Source: a virus. From it: 64,000 nt of DNA. Both the position numbers and the translations under genes were made by a program. Below the pieces are notes generated by a model. That model did no database searches. It saw only the letters and a program-made list of their open reading frames with translations, and was not told where the DNA came from. The DNA is taken from positions 1 to 64,000 of the IMG/VR virus record IMGVR_UViG_3300047548_000785; one strand, given 5' to 3'. This document shows positions 39,301-49,300 of this stretch, one piece after another (positions within the stretch are counted from its first letter, which is position 1; each line of letters opens with the position of its first letter).

Positions 39301-42300
39301 TCAGCCACTGGGGTTGCTGCTGGTGCTCAAACGGTAGACGAAAATGGTAACGTTATCATGGCTGGTGGAAGCCAGGCAGATCAAGATGACGACAAAAAGA
39401 AAAAGCCTAGATCTAAGTTTAGCAAAATGGCAGGTAAAGCAAGTGCTGCAGGTTTTATTGCAACGGGGGCAGTTTCAGCAGCATCTATGGCAGGAGGACC
39501 TGTTGGAGATATAGCAGGACAGTTATCTGGACCTCTTATGGCAATTTCATCCGTAGGATCTTTGTTCACCATGATGCCTCCACAAATTGCTGCAGTTGTT
39601 GCCGCTATAGCATTACTAGTTATTGCAGCAACAGCATTGGTTGATGCATTTAATAAGTCTAGGGATGCAGCGATTGAACAGGTTAAAGCTACACAAGCTA
39701 GCAAAAAGTCGCTACAAGATTTTGCTGAGTTTAGCGGTAAGGCTACAGCAGGTGAGATTAGGGACAAGCAGCGAGAAGCACAAATGGCTACTCCTGGATT
39801 GGGAACAGGACAAAATACATTTGGTGCCAGCTTCCTTGAAAGTGATCCAGGAAAGGCTATGGCTCAAAGTGTTCAGGATGCACTTAAAAAGGGCGGTAGA
39901 GAGGCTGCTCAATCAGACTTAACAAATCAATTAGCTAATGCTGTATCCAGTGGAGTACTAACAGCTTTAGAGGCAAAGTCTATAGCAGCCAACATTGCTG
40001 GTGAACTAAAAGATCTTGATTTTGGTATTTCCGTAAACGGTAAGCTAGATGAACTACTTGGTCCAAATGGTGAAAACCTAAAGAATGATCCAATTAACGT
40101 TAGATTAAAAATTCAAGAACAAAGTAGGCGAGAGATGCAAAAAGCTCTTAACGACCTCACTCTTGATGGCCTTATCGAAGATGTGGATAAAGTTGCACTA
40201 GGACTTTCATTAACACCATTTGCTCCAACCCAAATTACAGGTTCAATCATGCTTTTAGTTGGCCAAATTGAAAGATTGGGTAGAGTTGGCGGTGCAGCCG
40301 CAGCACAAATGCAAACCATGTTTGAGGTTACCCAGGAACAGGTTGACGCACTTGAGCTTGATTATCAAAAGAGAATTGAAATTGCTAGAGCTGCAGGAAA
40401 TATAACTAACGCACAAGAACTTGAGTTAGAGCTTATGCAAGCTAAGAATAAGCTCATACAAGAACAGTCAGAAGCAACAGCAGAACTTCAGATGGCATAT
40501 CAAAGTGCTGGGTTTATGCAACAAGGAGCCATGACAAGCGGTGCAATTAAGTCTGTAGAAATGGCATATAAGGGTACTCCAGAAGAAGAGCTTGCAAAAC
40601 AAGCTAAGGATGCCATTATTAATCAGCAGGGTATTGGAAACTCTATGGAGTTTATCCTTCTTGGAAAACTTGCTACCAAGGATATTTCACCAGTACAATT
40701 CATCACCTTGATGGAAGACTTTAAAGACCCTCAAAATCTTAACAAGGTTCTTAATACTTTGGTTAACCTCGATGCTGCATCTGCAGATCAGGTTATGTAT
40801 CTGATGGAACAGTTTGGTGATAATGAAGAAGTTAAGATGAAGTTTAATACCATGATCACAACTGATGCTAATGGTAAACCATTAACTGCTGCAGAGACTC
40901 AAGAATATATTGAGCAATTTGCGAATATTAGTCAACTGCAAAACGTTGTAGACGTAAAAGCAGTTATGACATTCTATGTAGAAAATCCAGAAAAATTTGA
41001 TCAGGTTCAGTCAAAAATTGATGCACTGAATGAAATGCCAGATGCAAACTTTACAGCATATGCTAATGCGGTTGGCCTAGAAGAACTTGCTGGAATGAAC
41101 GATCTTGCTGCTCAATTTAGTAGCTTACCAGCATCTGAATCTAAAGATTTTGTTAGTAATGTTTTAACTATATATGAAACTAGAGGAACCCCAGCATTCC
41201 AGAAAAACTTAGCAGCACAAAATGCAGCAGGATTTAAAGGTGGTAAGGGTACGGCCATGGACTTTGCTATTGCATCCGCCACAAAGTCTACAAATGAAGC
41301 TATACGTGCTAGAAACGCAGCTAAAACAGCTAAGTTTAACGAAGAAATGGCTGCCTACAATGAATCTGGTGGCGGCGGCGGTGGCGGCGGCGGTGGCGGA
41401 GAGCCTATCAAGGTCAAGACTTTGGACAATATTCTTAAGAAAATGCGAGACCTCCGATCTATAACTACTGCTGTAACAGATGGATGGAATGCTTCTCGTA
41501 ATGCTTTGGACGGCATGTTCGGTAGTGGTGTTGCAGGATTTAATGGTTTGCAAAATCAAATGCGTAAACTCGGTGCAGGAGAAGACCTGATTAGCCTAAT
41601 TGCAGGTATGGATCCAGAAGAGTATGAACGTCGCAAGAATGAACTATTTAACTTTGATGCGTCTGGAAACATTACTAGCTTTAAGCAGGGCTTGGCATCA
41701 ATCGCTGCTGGTTTAAGAGCAATTGCACTTGGAGAATTTAACAATAAGCAAGAAGCTACAATTAAATCGTTTAATGATCAAAACGTTGCAATTAAAAAAT
41801 TGGTTGCTAACGGAATGAGTTATGCAGATGCTTTAAAGGTTGTAGAAGATACAGAACTTGCGGCAGCAATTGCTCGTGAGGGTAACAATGAAACAATTAA
41901 AGAACTTATCAAGAATACAGAAAAGGCTACAGAGGCAACCAAGGCTCTTGCAGCTGCTCAAGCTGTTGCTGGTCAAAACAAGGACTACGTAAACCAACAA
42001 AAACTTTTAGCTTCACTACAAGAAAATCCACTAGGACTTAACAGTGATGCAATTAGTGCAATCCTAGAAGACTCAAACCTTCAAACCCTATATCAAGACC
42101 TTTTAAGTAACCCAAGTGTAGATCCACAAATTCTAGAAGACGCACTAAATAATGCAATGAATAAGGCCGATACTCAGCTAGCTATTGATAAGTTAACTTT
42201 GCCAGGAATGGAAAAGATTTTTAACGATGGATTTAATAAGGCAATGGAAGCCTTCTCAGCACAAGAAGAAGCAATTACCCTTGAATTTAATATCAAGAAA

Positions 42301-44991
42301 AAACCTTTCGAAGATGCTATTCGTTTGGCACAGCAGTCTATTGAAGACTTACAGAGTGCACCTGGTGGTCTTGATGATTTGAGTGCTGAACTAGAACGTA
42401 TTGGTAACGAAGAAGCCGATATTAACAAGATTTACGAAGAAAGACAAAAAGCTCTTGATGAAATTGCTGCTGCCAATGAAGACATTATTGAACTACAACG
42501 AGGCCAGCTAAGTGTTGCCGATGCACTTTCTCAGGGTGACATTGCTGCAGCAGCACGAGCTGCACAGGAATTGCGTGCTAAGCAAGCATCACAGTCAATT
42601 TCTAAGCAGGGTGACCAACTTGAAAAGAGTCGTAGAGCTGAGATTGACAAGCTTACTGGTAAAAATGGTTTAAATAGAGAACAAATTGAAGAGCGTATTC
42701 GTAAAATTAAAGAACAGATTTTGGCAATTGAAGAAGATCAACTTGAACCAGCACAATATCAACTCACATTGCTTGAACGTCAAGAACAAAGCCAGATTGA
42801 TTCACTAACTGTTTTGGGTAAAACTAAAGAAGAGTGGATGAAAATTAAGAACAATATTGATCTTGCCAGAACTAGTAGCGATAAGTACAAGAAGGCTATG
42901 AACGAGGCATTGGGTGTTGTACAAGATATTGTTACAGAATGGGGAGCTATTGATTCTAAGGAAGTTAAACTAGACTTTAAGTGGAACCCTCTTAATACCC
43001 CAGAGTCCACTATTGGTTCACAGGGTCCAGGGGCAGAACAAACTACCCCAGGAAGTTCGGGTAGTGCTGGAGATGGACCTCCAGTAGAACCAAACCTAGA
43101 AGAAGAATTAACTGGAGACGAACTATTCAGTATAGATAATTGGTTTGAGGATATTACCGAAAGTGGTTGGTGGAAGAGCCTTGTTGCTATTAAAGAAACC
43201 ATTGATGAACTTATTCTTAAACCACTTGGAGAAGGTTTTAAGGTTCTTTGGGAAAATATTTCAACCTGGTGGAACGAAACCGTAGTTCCAATCTGGAATG
43301 ACTTGGCTGAAGCCTTCTTTGCCTCACCAATCGGCCAATTTGTAACATGGTTTGATACAAATATTGTTCAGCCAATTATTGCACTAATAAAGCCATTGGT
43401 AGACTGGTTCTTTGCAGATGACAGTATTGAAAATAAAAAAGCTGACATTATGAGATTCCTCTATGACATACAGCTAAAATTCCTAGACTTTGGAATTAAG
43501 CTTGTAGACTCTATTATGCCAATTGCTCAAGGCTTTGACTTGCTATTTGGAACTAATCATGCCGAAAAGCTTGCAGGCTGGAAAGAGCAAGCAGTTTCTG
43601 ATATGGATGAAGTTAAGAAGAAAATGGAAGAGCTTCCTATTGCAGGAGCAGGAGCTTTTGACAAACTTAAAGAAAACTTTGCAACCTTTGAGGCTTCAGC
43701 TGCAGGTGGTTTAGAATCTATCAAAGCTAACATTTCAAGCTTGCCTGCAGACACTCAGGCGGCCATTCTGGAGGAACTACCTAAAAACTTTGCTTCTGCT
43801 GCAGAGTGGGCAAATGTGGATATTGGATTAATTGAAGAAAAAATTAAAGGTTTGCCAATTGAAACACAAAATGCTATTAAAACTGAGCTACTAAATAACT
43901 TTACAGAGTTTAGTAAGTTGGCAAACGAAGAACTTAAAATTACAGAGCAAGCTCTTAATAATTTGCCACAAGCAACAGAAGATGCAATTCGCAGTAAGTT
44001 ACCAGCAAACTTTACTACATTTAGAGAACTAGCCAATACAGATATTCAGGCTGTTGTAAGTGCAATGAACTTAATGCCAGAAAGTACTAGAAATGCTATT
44101 GCTCAGACACTACCTGCTAATTTTGCGGAAATGGCAAGCAAAGCAGGAGTAGATATTAGTGGTATTGAAACAGCAATTAGTGGAATTCCAGATAAGACTA
44201 AAACTGCTATAACCGTTGGTCTTCCACAAAACTTTAACACATTTAGAAATTCTGCTAACGGTGATGTGCTTTCGGTAAGTGAAGGCCTTAAGGGAATACC
44301 AGCACAAACTAAGGCTCCATTAGAAGTAGATCTAGCAAAACAGTTTGCAGCTACATCAGCAAAAGCTCAAGCAGATATGTTGGGTGTGCAAAATAAGGTA
44401 AAAGAAATTCCAGGCAGCCTCAGCTCAAGCATGGCCAGTGTAGGTTCTAGTGGTGGAGCTGGTTTTAAAGGTGCCGTTAATAAAATTTTTGATGACATGA
44501 GAAACTTTTCTGTCATGGGCTTTAAACCATTTGCTGGATTACCAAGACTATATGCTAAGGGTGGTATTGTTCCGGGACGGGGAAACAAAGATACAGAGTC
44601 TGCACTTCTAACTCCTGGAGAGTTTGTTATTCGCAAAGACATTGTTTCTCGATATGGTAAAGAATTCTTTGATAACATTAACCGTGGTCAGCTGGCAATG
44701 AGTCAGGTAACTGGAAACATGCCCACTAAAGCTCAAATTGATCAAGCTTTTAACAGGCAGATCGGTCTTGGTCAAATGCGAGGCCCAAAATTTGATACTA
44801 AAGATATTAAACCAGGAACAATTAAGGATGTTCAACCACAGAGAGCAATGAGCATGGATTCAGTGTATAATAATACATATAGCATTAATGTTAATGCTGG
44901 TGGAAATGCTAATCCTAATGATATTGCAAATGCAGTAATGAGAGAAATCAAGAGGGTAGACGACCAAAGAATTAGGGGAAATAGATTCTAA
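36331..44991 (+). CDS. Tape measure protein, 2886 aa
   Basis: Long helical protein that sets tail length; at about 0.15 nm per residue it would give a tail near 430 nm. Hydrophobic segments lie at about 540-580 and 1084-1107. A run of about ten Gly residues occurs near 1685. Extensive coiled coil is seen at about 2060-2220. A motif (VPGNGNRDTEPAMLTPGE) near 671 recurs near 2746 (VPGRGNKDTESALLTPGE), and seven 37-residue tandem repeats lie at about 2446-2695. No lytic domain was recognised. GAGGT ribosome-binding site upstream. Confidence 0.93.
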   Translation: MSDIESNININIDTSNALANLKALQRQISLFHTSMAKGGAATNAELARLQQNLINGINATGNFAASMQTVRTTTETFTNALEKNKLSMGEYFRYAGSQVGGFRRLFSSEFDTIEKVARERVKTLQTQYIKMGRDANGAMQAIAVRPLSLDMQNLGTQTAIAAQKQQIFNQLIKQGSTNLLNFGKNTQWAGRQLMVGFTIPLSIFGATAAREFMKIEEQTLKFQRVYGDMSTPIEETNKMADAIKNLSGEFTQYGIAVEKTMGLAADIAAMGEQGEDLLASVQETTRLSVLGGVEQQQALEAVTSLTNAFGVSTEQLSGKINFLNSVENQTITSIEDLTEAIPKAGPVVQQLGGDLEDLTFFLTAMREGGINASESANALKSGLASMINPTQEAKDMLMGLGINLEAIVNANRGNPSAFVVQFAQALDTLDPTDRARAIEQLFGKFQFARMSTLFQNVIAEGSQAQRVLGLTQATAEELAVLADREMKRISESPMYKFKKAWEDMKAALAPVGEQFLKAITPIIEFGTQILNKFNEMNDGAKSFVIILTTAVAGIGPVLLMTFGLIANGVANIIKAFAAMSNFFNRAGNSSQVLGEQTNYMTQQQLEAAAVAASLNQTHTQLTQTFTSEASAVKRLSAEYERAVAAQALMRGPIVSGGTTKRPKKYAKGVTMVPGNGNRDTEPAMLTPGEAVIPAPMVEKYGPLIEGMIAGSIPGYNGGTMSVGQAKDISGLYRAPSAIKAQTQKIVWDTLEAEIKAIEAAVKGAPGVTQSKINNLTQKQASHIAPDIQQMQAGGQNINVKNWKAGNLQADLGGINNYLNSLGENSKVLENFKSSHIDVAAKELGMSMAEVEKELDLLKKGIHPTTRSAGKVLQRVAATDPGYQGKAVSAAMGERLKGNYYETLAQRSYDPKKDEVVAKQVKTRIVKMQTLLNNAVSEGVNEAAQSKSPSQRAKKAGKNISDGTIIGINEGIDDAKRAGQRIGMAATSGMVSATGVAAGAQTVDENGNVIMAGGSQADQDDDKKKKPRSKFSKMAGKASAAGFIATGAVSAASMAGGPVGDIAGQLSGPLMAISSVGSLFTMMPPQIAAVVAAIALLVIAATALVDAFNKSRDAAIEQVKATQASKKSLQDFAEFSGKATAGEIRDKQREAQMATPGLGTGQNTFGASFLESDPGKAMAQSVQDALKKGGREAAQSDLTNQLANAVSSGVLTALEAKSIAANIAGELKDLDFGISVNGKLDELLGPNGENLKNDPINVRLKIQEQSRREMQKALNDLTLDGLIEDVDKVALGLSLTPFAPTQITGSIMLLVGQIERLGRVGGAAAAQMQTMFEVTQEQVDALELDYQKRIEIARAAGNITNAQELELELMQAKNKLIQEQSEATAELQMAYQSAGFMQQGAMTSGAIKSVEMAYKGTPEEELAKQAKDAIINQQGIGNSMEFILLGKLATKDISPVQFITLMEDFKDPQNLNKVLNTLVNLDAASADQVMYLMEQFGDNEEVKMKFNTMITTDANGKPLTAAETQEYIEQFANISQLQNVVDVKAVMTFYVENPEKFDQVQSKIDALNEMPDANFTAYANAVGLEELAGMNDLAAQFSSLPASESKDFVSNVLTIYETRGTPAFQKNLAAQNAAGFKGGKGTAMDFAIASATKSTNEAIRARNAAKTAKFNEEMAAYNESGGGGGGGGGGGEPIKVKTLDNILKKMRDLRSITTAVTDGWNASRNALDGMFGSGVAGFNGLQNQMRKLGAGEDLISLIAGMDPEEYERRKNELFNFDASGNITSFKQGLASIAAGLRAIALGEFNNKQEATIKSFNDQNVAIKKLVANGMSYADALKVVEDTELAAAIAREGNNETIKELIKNTEKATEATKALAAAQAVAGQNKDYVNQQKLLASLQENPLGLNSDAISAILEDSNLQTLYQDLLSNPSVDPQILEDALNNAMNKADTQLAIDKLTLPGMEKIFNDGFNKAMEAFSAQEEAITLEFNIKKKPFEDAIRLAQQSIEDLQSAPGGLDDLSAELERIGNEEADINKIYEERQKALDEIAAANEDIIELQRGQLSVADALSQGDIAAAARAAQELRAKQASQSISKQGDQLEKSRRAEIDKLTGKNGLNREQIEERIRKIKEQILAIEEDQLEPAQYQLTLLERQEQSQIDSLTVLGKTKEEWMKIKNNIDLARTSSDKYKKAMNEALGVVQDIVTEWGAIDSKEVKLDFKWNPLNTPESTIGSQGPGAEQTTPGSSGSAGDGPPVEPNLEEELTGDELFSIDNWFEDITESGWWKSLVAIKETIDELILKPLGEGFKVLWENISTWWNETVVPIWNDLAEAFFASPIGQFVTWFDTNIVQPIIALIKPLVDWFFADDSIENKKADIMRFLYDIQLKFLDFGIKLVDSIMPIAQGFDLLFGTNHAEKLAGWKEQAVSDMDEVKKKMEELPIAGAGAFDKLKENFATFEASAAGGLESIKANISSLPADTQAAILEELPKNFASAAEWANVDIGLIEEKIKGLPIETQNAIKTELLNNFTEFSKLANEELKITEQALNNLPQATEDAIRSKLPANFTTFRELANTDIQAVVSAMNLMPESTRNAIAQTLPANFAEMASKAGVDISGIETAISGIPDKTKTAITVGLPQNFNTFRNSANGDVLSVSEGLKGIPAQTKAPLEVDLAKQFAATSAKAQADMLGVQNKVKEIPGSLSSSMASVGSSGGAGFKGAVNKIFDDMRNFSVMGFKPFAGLPRLYAKGGIVPGRGNKDTESALLTPGEFVIRKDIVSRYGKEFFDNINRGQLAMSQVTGNMPTKAQIDQAFNRQIGLGQMRGPKFDTKDIKPGTIKDVQPQRAMSMDSVYNNTYSINVNAGGNANPNDIANAVMREIKRVDDQRIRGNRF
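43666..44415 (+). repeat. Seven 37-residue tandem repeats in tape measure
   Basis: Units of exactly 111 nt begin near 43666, 43777, 43888, 43999, 44110, 44221 and 44332. The consensus is LPxNFxxFxxxANxDIxx, then IexaIxxLPxxTxxAI. The DNA of the units has diverged, so the repeat is ancient and kept at protein level. Confidence 0.8.
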
Positions 44992-46397
44992 TGACAACAG
45001 TACCATACATGCAGGGTAGAAAAAAATACCAAAGACCGCAAGGTCTTTTGTTTGCAAACAATAGCGGTACTATTGTTACTAGTGGTGGTCAAAGTTTTTA
45101 TTTACCACTAGGTAATGAAGTTGGCCAAGATGAATATACTGGCGAGGGTAATGAGTTTATGCTTCTTACCGATGATAACCGTGGCTCAATTGATTTTAGC
45201 TCAACACGTATTGAAAAACGTGAAAGAACAATTAATGGCAGAATGCGTTCTTATCACGTCGCAGACAAACTTAAGATAAGCGTATCCTGGGATCTTATTC
45301 CATCACGGGCATTCTCTCAAAACCCCAACTTTGATAGTGATACTGGTAAAACATCTCTACGATCTAAGCCATTAAGAACAGGATATTTAGATCCACAGCG
45401 TACCGTAACTCTGACATACTCAAGCGATGAAAAGTATGTTAATGTCGGTGGATTGGAATATACATACCCAGACAAAGTTGTGACAATGCCAGACAAACTT
45501 GTATATTTACCAGGAGATATTGTCTGGGCAGACGAAGAAAGAACAATCGCTATCCGTATTCCTGGTCAAATCTATTGGGATGATCAGCTTGTTGTTAAAG
45601 CTAGAGAACAAGAGGGATCAATATTTTGGGAAGAGCAAGCAAAAGAAGAGCTAACAGTCCTTCCTGGTAATATTTATTTTGATGAACAAGTTAATACTAA
45701 GCTGGTTGCTGTTGAAAAACAAGTTTATTGGGCAGACGAAACAAAAACAACTAAGGTTGTTATTCCTGCTAGCGTAGAGCTTGCACAGGTTACAGAAACA
45801 GTTCGTGTTAAAGAACCAGACCAGGTTGTTCTAGCAGAACAGGAAAGTCTTGAAAGAGTTAAAGAACCATCTACCGTTATTATATCTGGAGAAATTGAAC
45901 AGGTAAGAGTAGTTGAACCAGATGAAATTATTGTGCAAGAAGTTACGGTTCAAGTTAGACAAAGAGAAAACGAAAATCCTTATGTTTTACAGCCAGGAGA
46001 TACTGTTGTTGTAGAAGGAAAGACAATCACACTACCACAAACTAAGCAGTATGTGGCTCGAACAGCTACGCTTACAGACACCTTTACGGGTACTAGAGCA
46101 ACAACACAAAAATCGCAACAGTATACTACAGATGGTGGAGCAGGTGGTGTTGAAATTTTGGATTGGTATGAGAGATACACTGGATCATTTTGGGTTTACC
46201 TTTCCTACGACAAGTATAATAACTTTGATGTTTTATACTCTAACGGAGAATTAGATTTTGATTCGCGGTATAATAATATTGGTAAATATAATCAAGTTAT
46301 TGAAATGTTTTTTGCAGACTTTTCATACTCCGTGCAAAAACGTGGTGGTACCGACCATGATCTTTGGAACATTTCTTTAACACTGGAAGAGGCATAA
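44991..46397 (+). CDS. Distal tail-like protein with repetitive insertion
   Basis: 468 residues. Residues 1-155 and 370-468 look like the two parts of a tail-tip adaptor (start MTTVPYMQGRKKYQRPQG; DWYERYTGSFWVYLSYDKYN near the C-terminus). Between them, about 157-345, is a run of short beta repeats of roughly 18-22 residues with a recurring P-x2-(I/V)-x-W/L-x-(D/E)-(E/D) pattern. Follows the tape measure by a one-base overlap, the usual place for a Dit-type protein. The insertion is unusual. Confidence 0.7.
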   Translation: MTTVPYMQGRKKYQRPQGLLFANNSGTIVTSGGQSFYLPLGNEVGQDEYTGEGNEFMLLTDDNRGSIDFSSTRIEKRERTINGRMRSYHVADKLKISVSWDLIPSRAFSQNPNFDSDTGKTSLRSKPLRTGYLDPQRTVTLTYSSDEKYVNVGGLEYTYPDKVVTMPDKLVYLPGDIVWADEERTIAIRIPGQIYWDDQLVVKAREQEGSIFWEEQAKEELTVLPGNIYFDEQVNTKLVAVEKQVYWADETKTTKVVIPASVELAQVTETVRVKEPDQVVLAEQESLERVKEPSTVIISGEIEQVRVVEPDEIIVQEVTVQVRQRENENPYVLQPGDTVVVEGKTITLPQTKQYVARTATLTDTFTGTRATTQKSQQYTTDGGAGGVEILDWYERYTGSFWVYLSYDKYNNFDVLYSNGELDFDSRYNNIGKYNQVIEMFFADFSYSVQKRGGTDHDLWNISLTLEEA

Positions 46398-49300
46398 TGT
46401 TTAAAGATGAAACACTACAAGAACATCTAGAAACTTCTTCCACAATTAGAACACAGACTGCAGCTATTGCAGAGTGGAATTTAAACATTGCAGAAAATAT
46501 TTTGCAGGCTGGTAACTATAGATATCGACCAACCGATAGCACATCGCTATATCAAAATATTGCAGCCTCATTTGATGTTACCGATGAAAATAAGTTTTAC
46601 ACTGGTGCTACAGACTCTGACATCACAATCGATGGCGGTCTTGATGATGATAACGAAACTCCAATTGCATTTGCCTCAAAACAACAAAAAGAGCAGATGT
46701 TGTATTCTCTTGAGTCCTGCTTTGATAGATTTCGACCTCGTTCAGGTATCAATAAAATAAGATTTTTCAAAAACAAATATACTCATTTTGAAAACATAGA
46801 CATGGCCCGTAGACCACGATATTATATATCTGATAAAACAGATAAGTTTAAATATTGGACTTCTTGGCGATACGAGGGTAGTGTTGAACGTGGTATTGCC
46901 AATAAAAAGGTCGGAGACGAATACTATATTGAAGATGCAGCTCCATATGTTGTTTACAAAGATATTATTCCGACAAATCGCATTGTTGTTAAAATGCAAA
47001 CTCACATTGGCGATGTACAATTGGGAAATAGTGGGGTATTTAGCAATAAAAAGGGCATCTTTAGTGATCCATTTTTTGGTGAAGAAAACAAAGCCACACC
47101 AGTACGTTGGAGAATTCAGTATTTAGATGCAAATGATAACTGGACTACAGCAATTTCGTTTAATAGAAACTCTGTAAGACGAACTGGTTTGCCAATCATT
47201 GGACCAGATGGCTATGTAGAAATCGGCTACGGTTTGATTATCCCAGAAGAATACCGCGAAATTTTTGCATATGCTGGCGAATATGCATCAGCAGATTTCT
47301 TGCCACCAGCGGAAAGTGTTTCAACTGGTACAGCATATTTAGTTTTACCAACCGTTAATGAATCTGGTGCAGGAACTTTTTATATTCAGCGTGGCGATGG
47401 TGTGTATGATACATTTTCTGCACAATATAGTTGGCAGGTTGAAGAAGAAACAATTAACAGTCAGACAAACTATGTTAACGATCTAACTTCACCAAACAGT
47501 TTTATTAATAGTGCAGACGGTGCAGTTCAGTATCGAGAGTTTCAGTATATTTGTGGACTACGTATTGTAGTAGAAACAATGAATGTGTTTGATTCATCTC
47601 TAGATTTAATTGAGCTATCTCCACGACTTGCCGTAGATCTTTCAGATAAGGTCACCAGCTTCTCACTGACAAAACATGCATCAGATCTAGGACAAAGTGG
47701 TATGCCTGTTGGACAACTATTAGCATCCACTGGAAGTTTAGAGTTATTTGACTATGACCAAGCATTTTTGCCAGAAAATACAAATAGTATTATTTCTTCC
47801 ATTGTTACACAAAATCTACAAATTAAATTCTTTGAAATTATTGCTGGAGTAGAAGAAGTTACAGATACATATACCCGTATCTATGATTATTATGTACCAC
47901 TTAAAACAATGTACATTGACGGATTCCCCGAAAATTCTCTAACAGATCGTAGCGTACAGCTAAATCTTCGAGACCTATTCTTTTATTTCGAGTCAACAAC
48001 GGCACCTAAAATTGTAATTGAAAACGCATCACTTAGCTATGCTGTTTCATTGCTTCTAGATAGTGCAGGTTTTTCAAATTATGTGTTTAAGAGAGTGGCA
48101 AATGAAACAGATATGATTATTCCTCACTTCTATGTTGAACCAGATACCAGCATTGCCGAGGTATTATCAGACATAGCCGTATCAACACAATCAGCAATGT
48201 TCTTTGATGAATATAATAATCTAGTTGTTATGAGTAAGAACTATATGATGCCTACACCAGAACAAAGAGAAGAAGATCTTACGCTATACGGAACTAATGA
48301 TACTATTAATGAGGGTGTGCAAAAAAATAAGAGAAAGCAGCCCAAGCTAGCTAATATTATTGATGTTGCATCTCAAACAAATGAAGTTTATAATGATGGT
48401 GTATTAAACTACTCTACAAAATATATTCAAAAATCTTATAGTAGTATTCGTCAAGCAAATTTAATTGATCGAGATAAGACATGGATATATAAACCATCAT
48501 TGCTTTGGGAAGTATCACCATCTACAAATACTAAATCTGTTAATGAAGAACTTTCTAATCAATCAGCTTACTCTTTGAGTGCTATTCCACTTAACTCAAA
48601 CTTAACGAATGAACTACCTGTCGTTGTCAACCGTAAATTAAAAAATAATATTATTGACTTTGGCGAGGGTGTTTATTGGCTAAGTAGATACAATGGTTAT
48701 TTTTACGCCAACGGTGAAGTAATTAAGTATGACGCTGTTCAGTATAGTGTTTCTGGCCTAACAGCAGAAGAGATTGCTGAAAATGGCGGCAACAGGGTTT
48801 GGATTAACAGTGTTCAAGAGTACCAAAAGTATTTTGCCAAACTTCCATTCAATGGCAAGATTTATCCAACTGGTCTAGTTCGTATTTATGCCGAACCAAA
48901 TTATGAAACCATAAATGGAGTCACTTATCTAAAAAATGGTGCTGTAGCTAAGCATGGAAGAATGCAGTTTGGAACTGGGTTGAAGCTTGCATCTGGAAAA
49001 ATTGTTCCAGTTTTCCATAATGCAGGACTATCACCATATTGGTCATCAGAAGCTGCACTCGGTGGTGTAAAGATGGATACTAAATATTTGTTTGGTCAAA
49101 ATGTAGACACATCATTTTCTGGTATTTTTTCCGATACTATTTTAAGAGGAACGGTAGACATTAAGGGTAACCAAGAAGTTTTAGTTAATGCTACTATTAC
49201 TGGAAGTACGGGTAACCCAACAATTATTGAAAGTCAAAATCATGATCTTAATGTTAATGATCTAATTTACTTTACAACATCTGCCGATAATCTTCCAGAT

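Noticed and set aside
41370-41402. GGC repeat in the tape measure as a phase-variable tract
   Set aside because: The codons for the Gly run are mixed, the frame is open throughout, and a flexible linker explains it.
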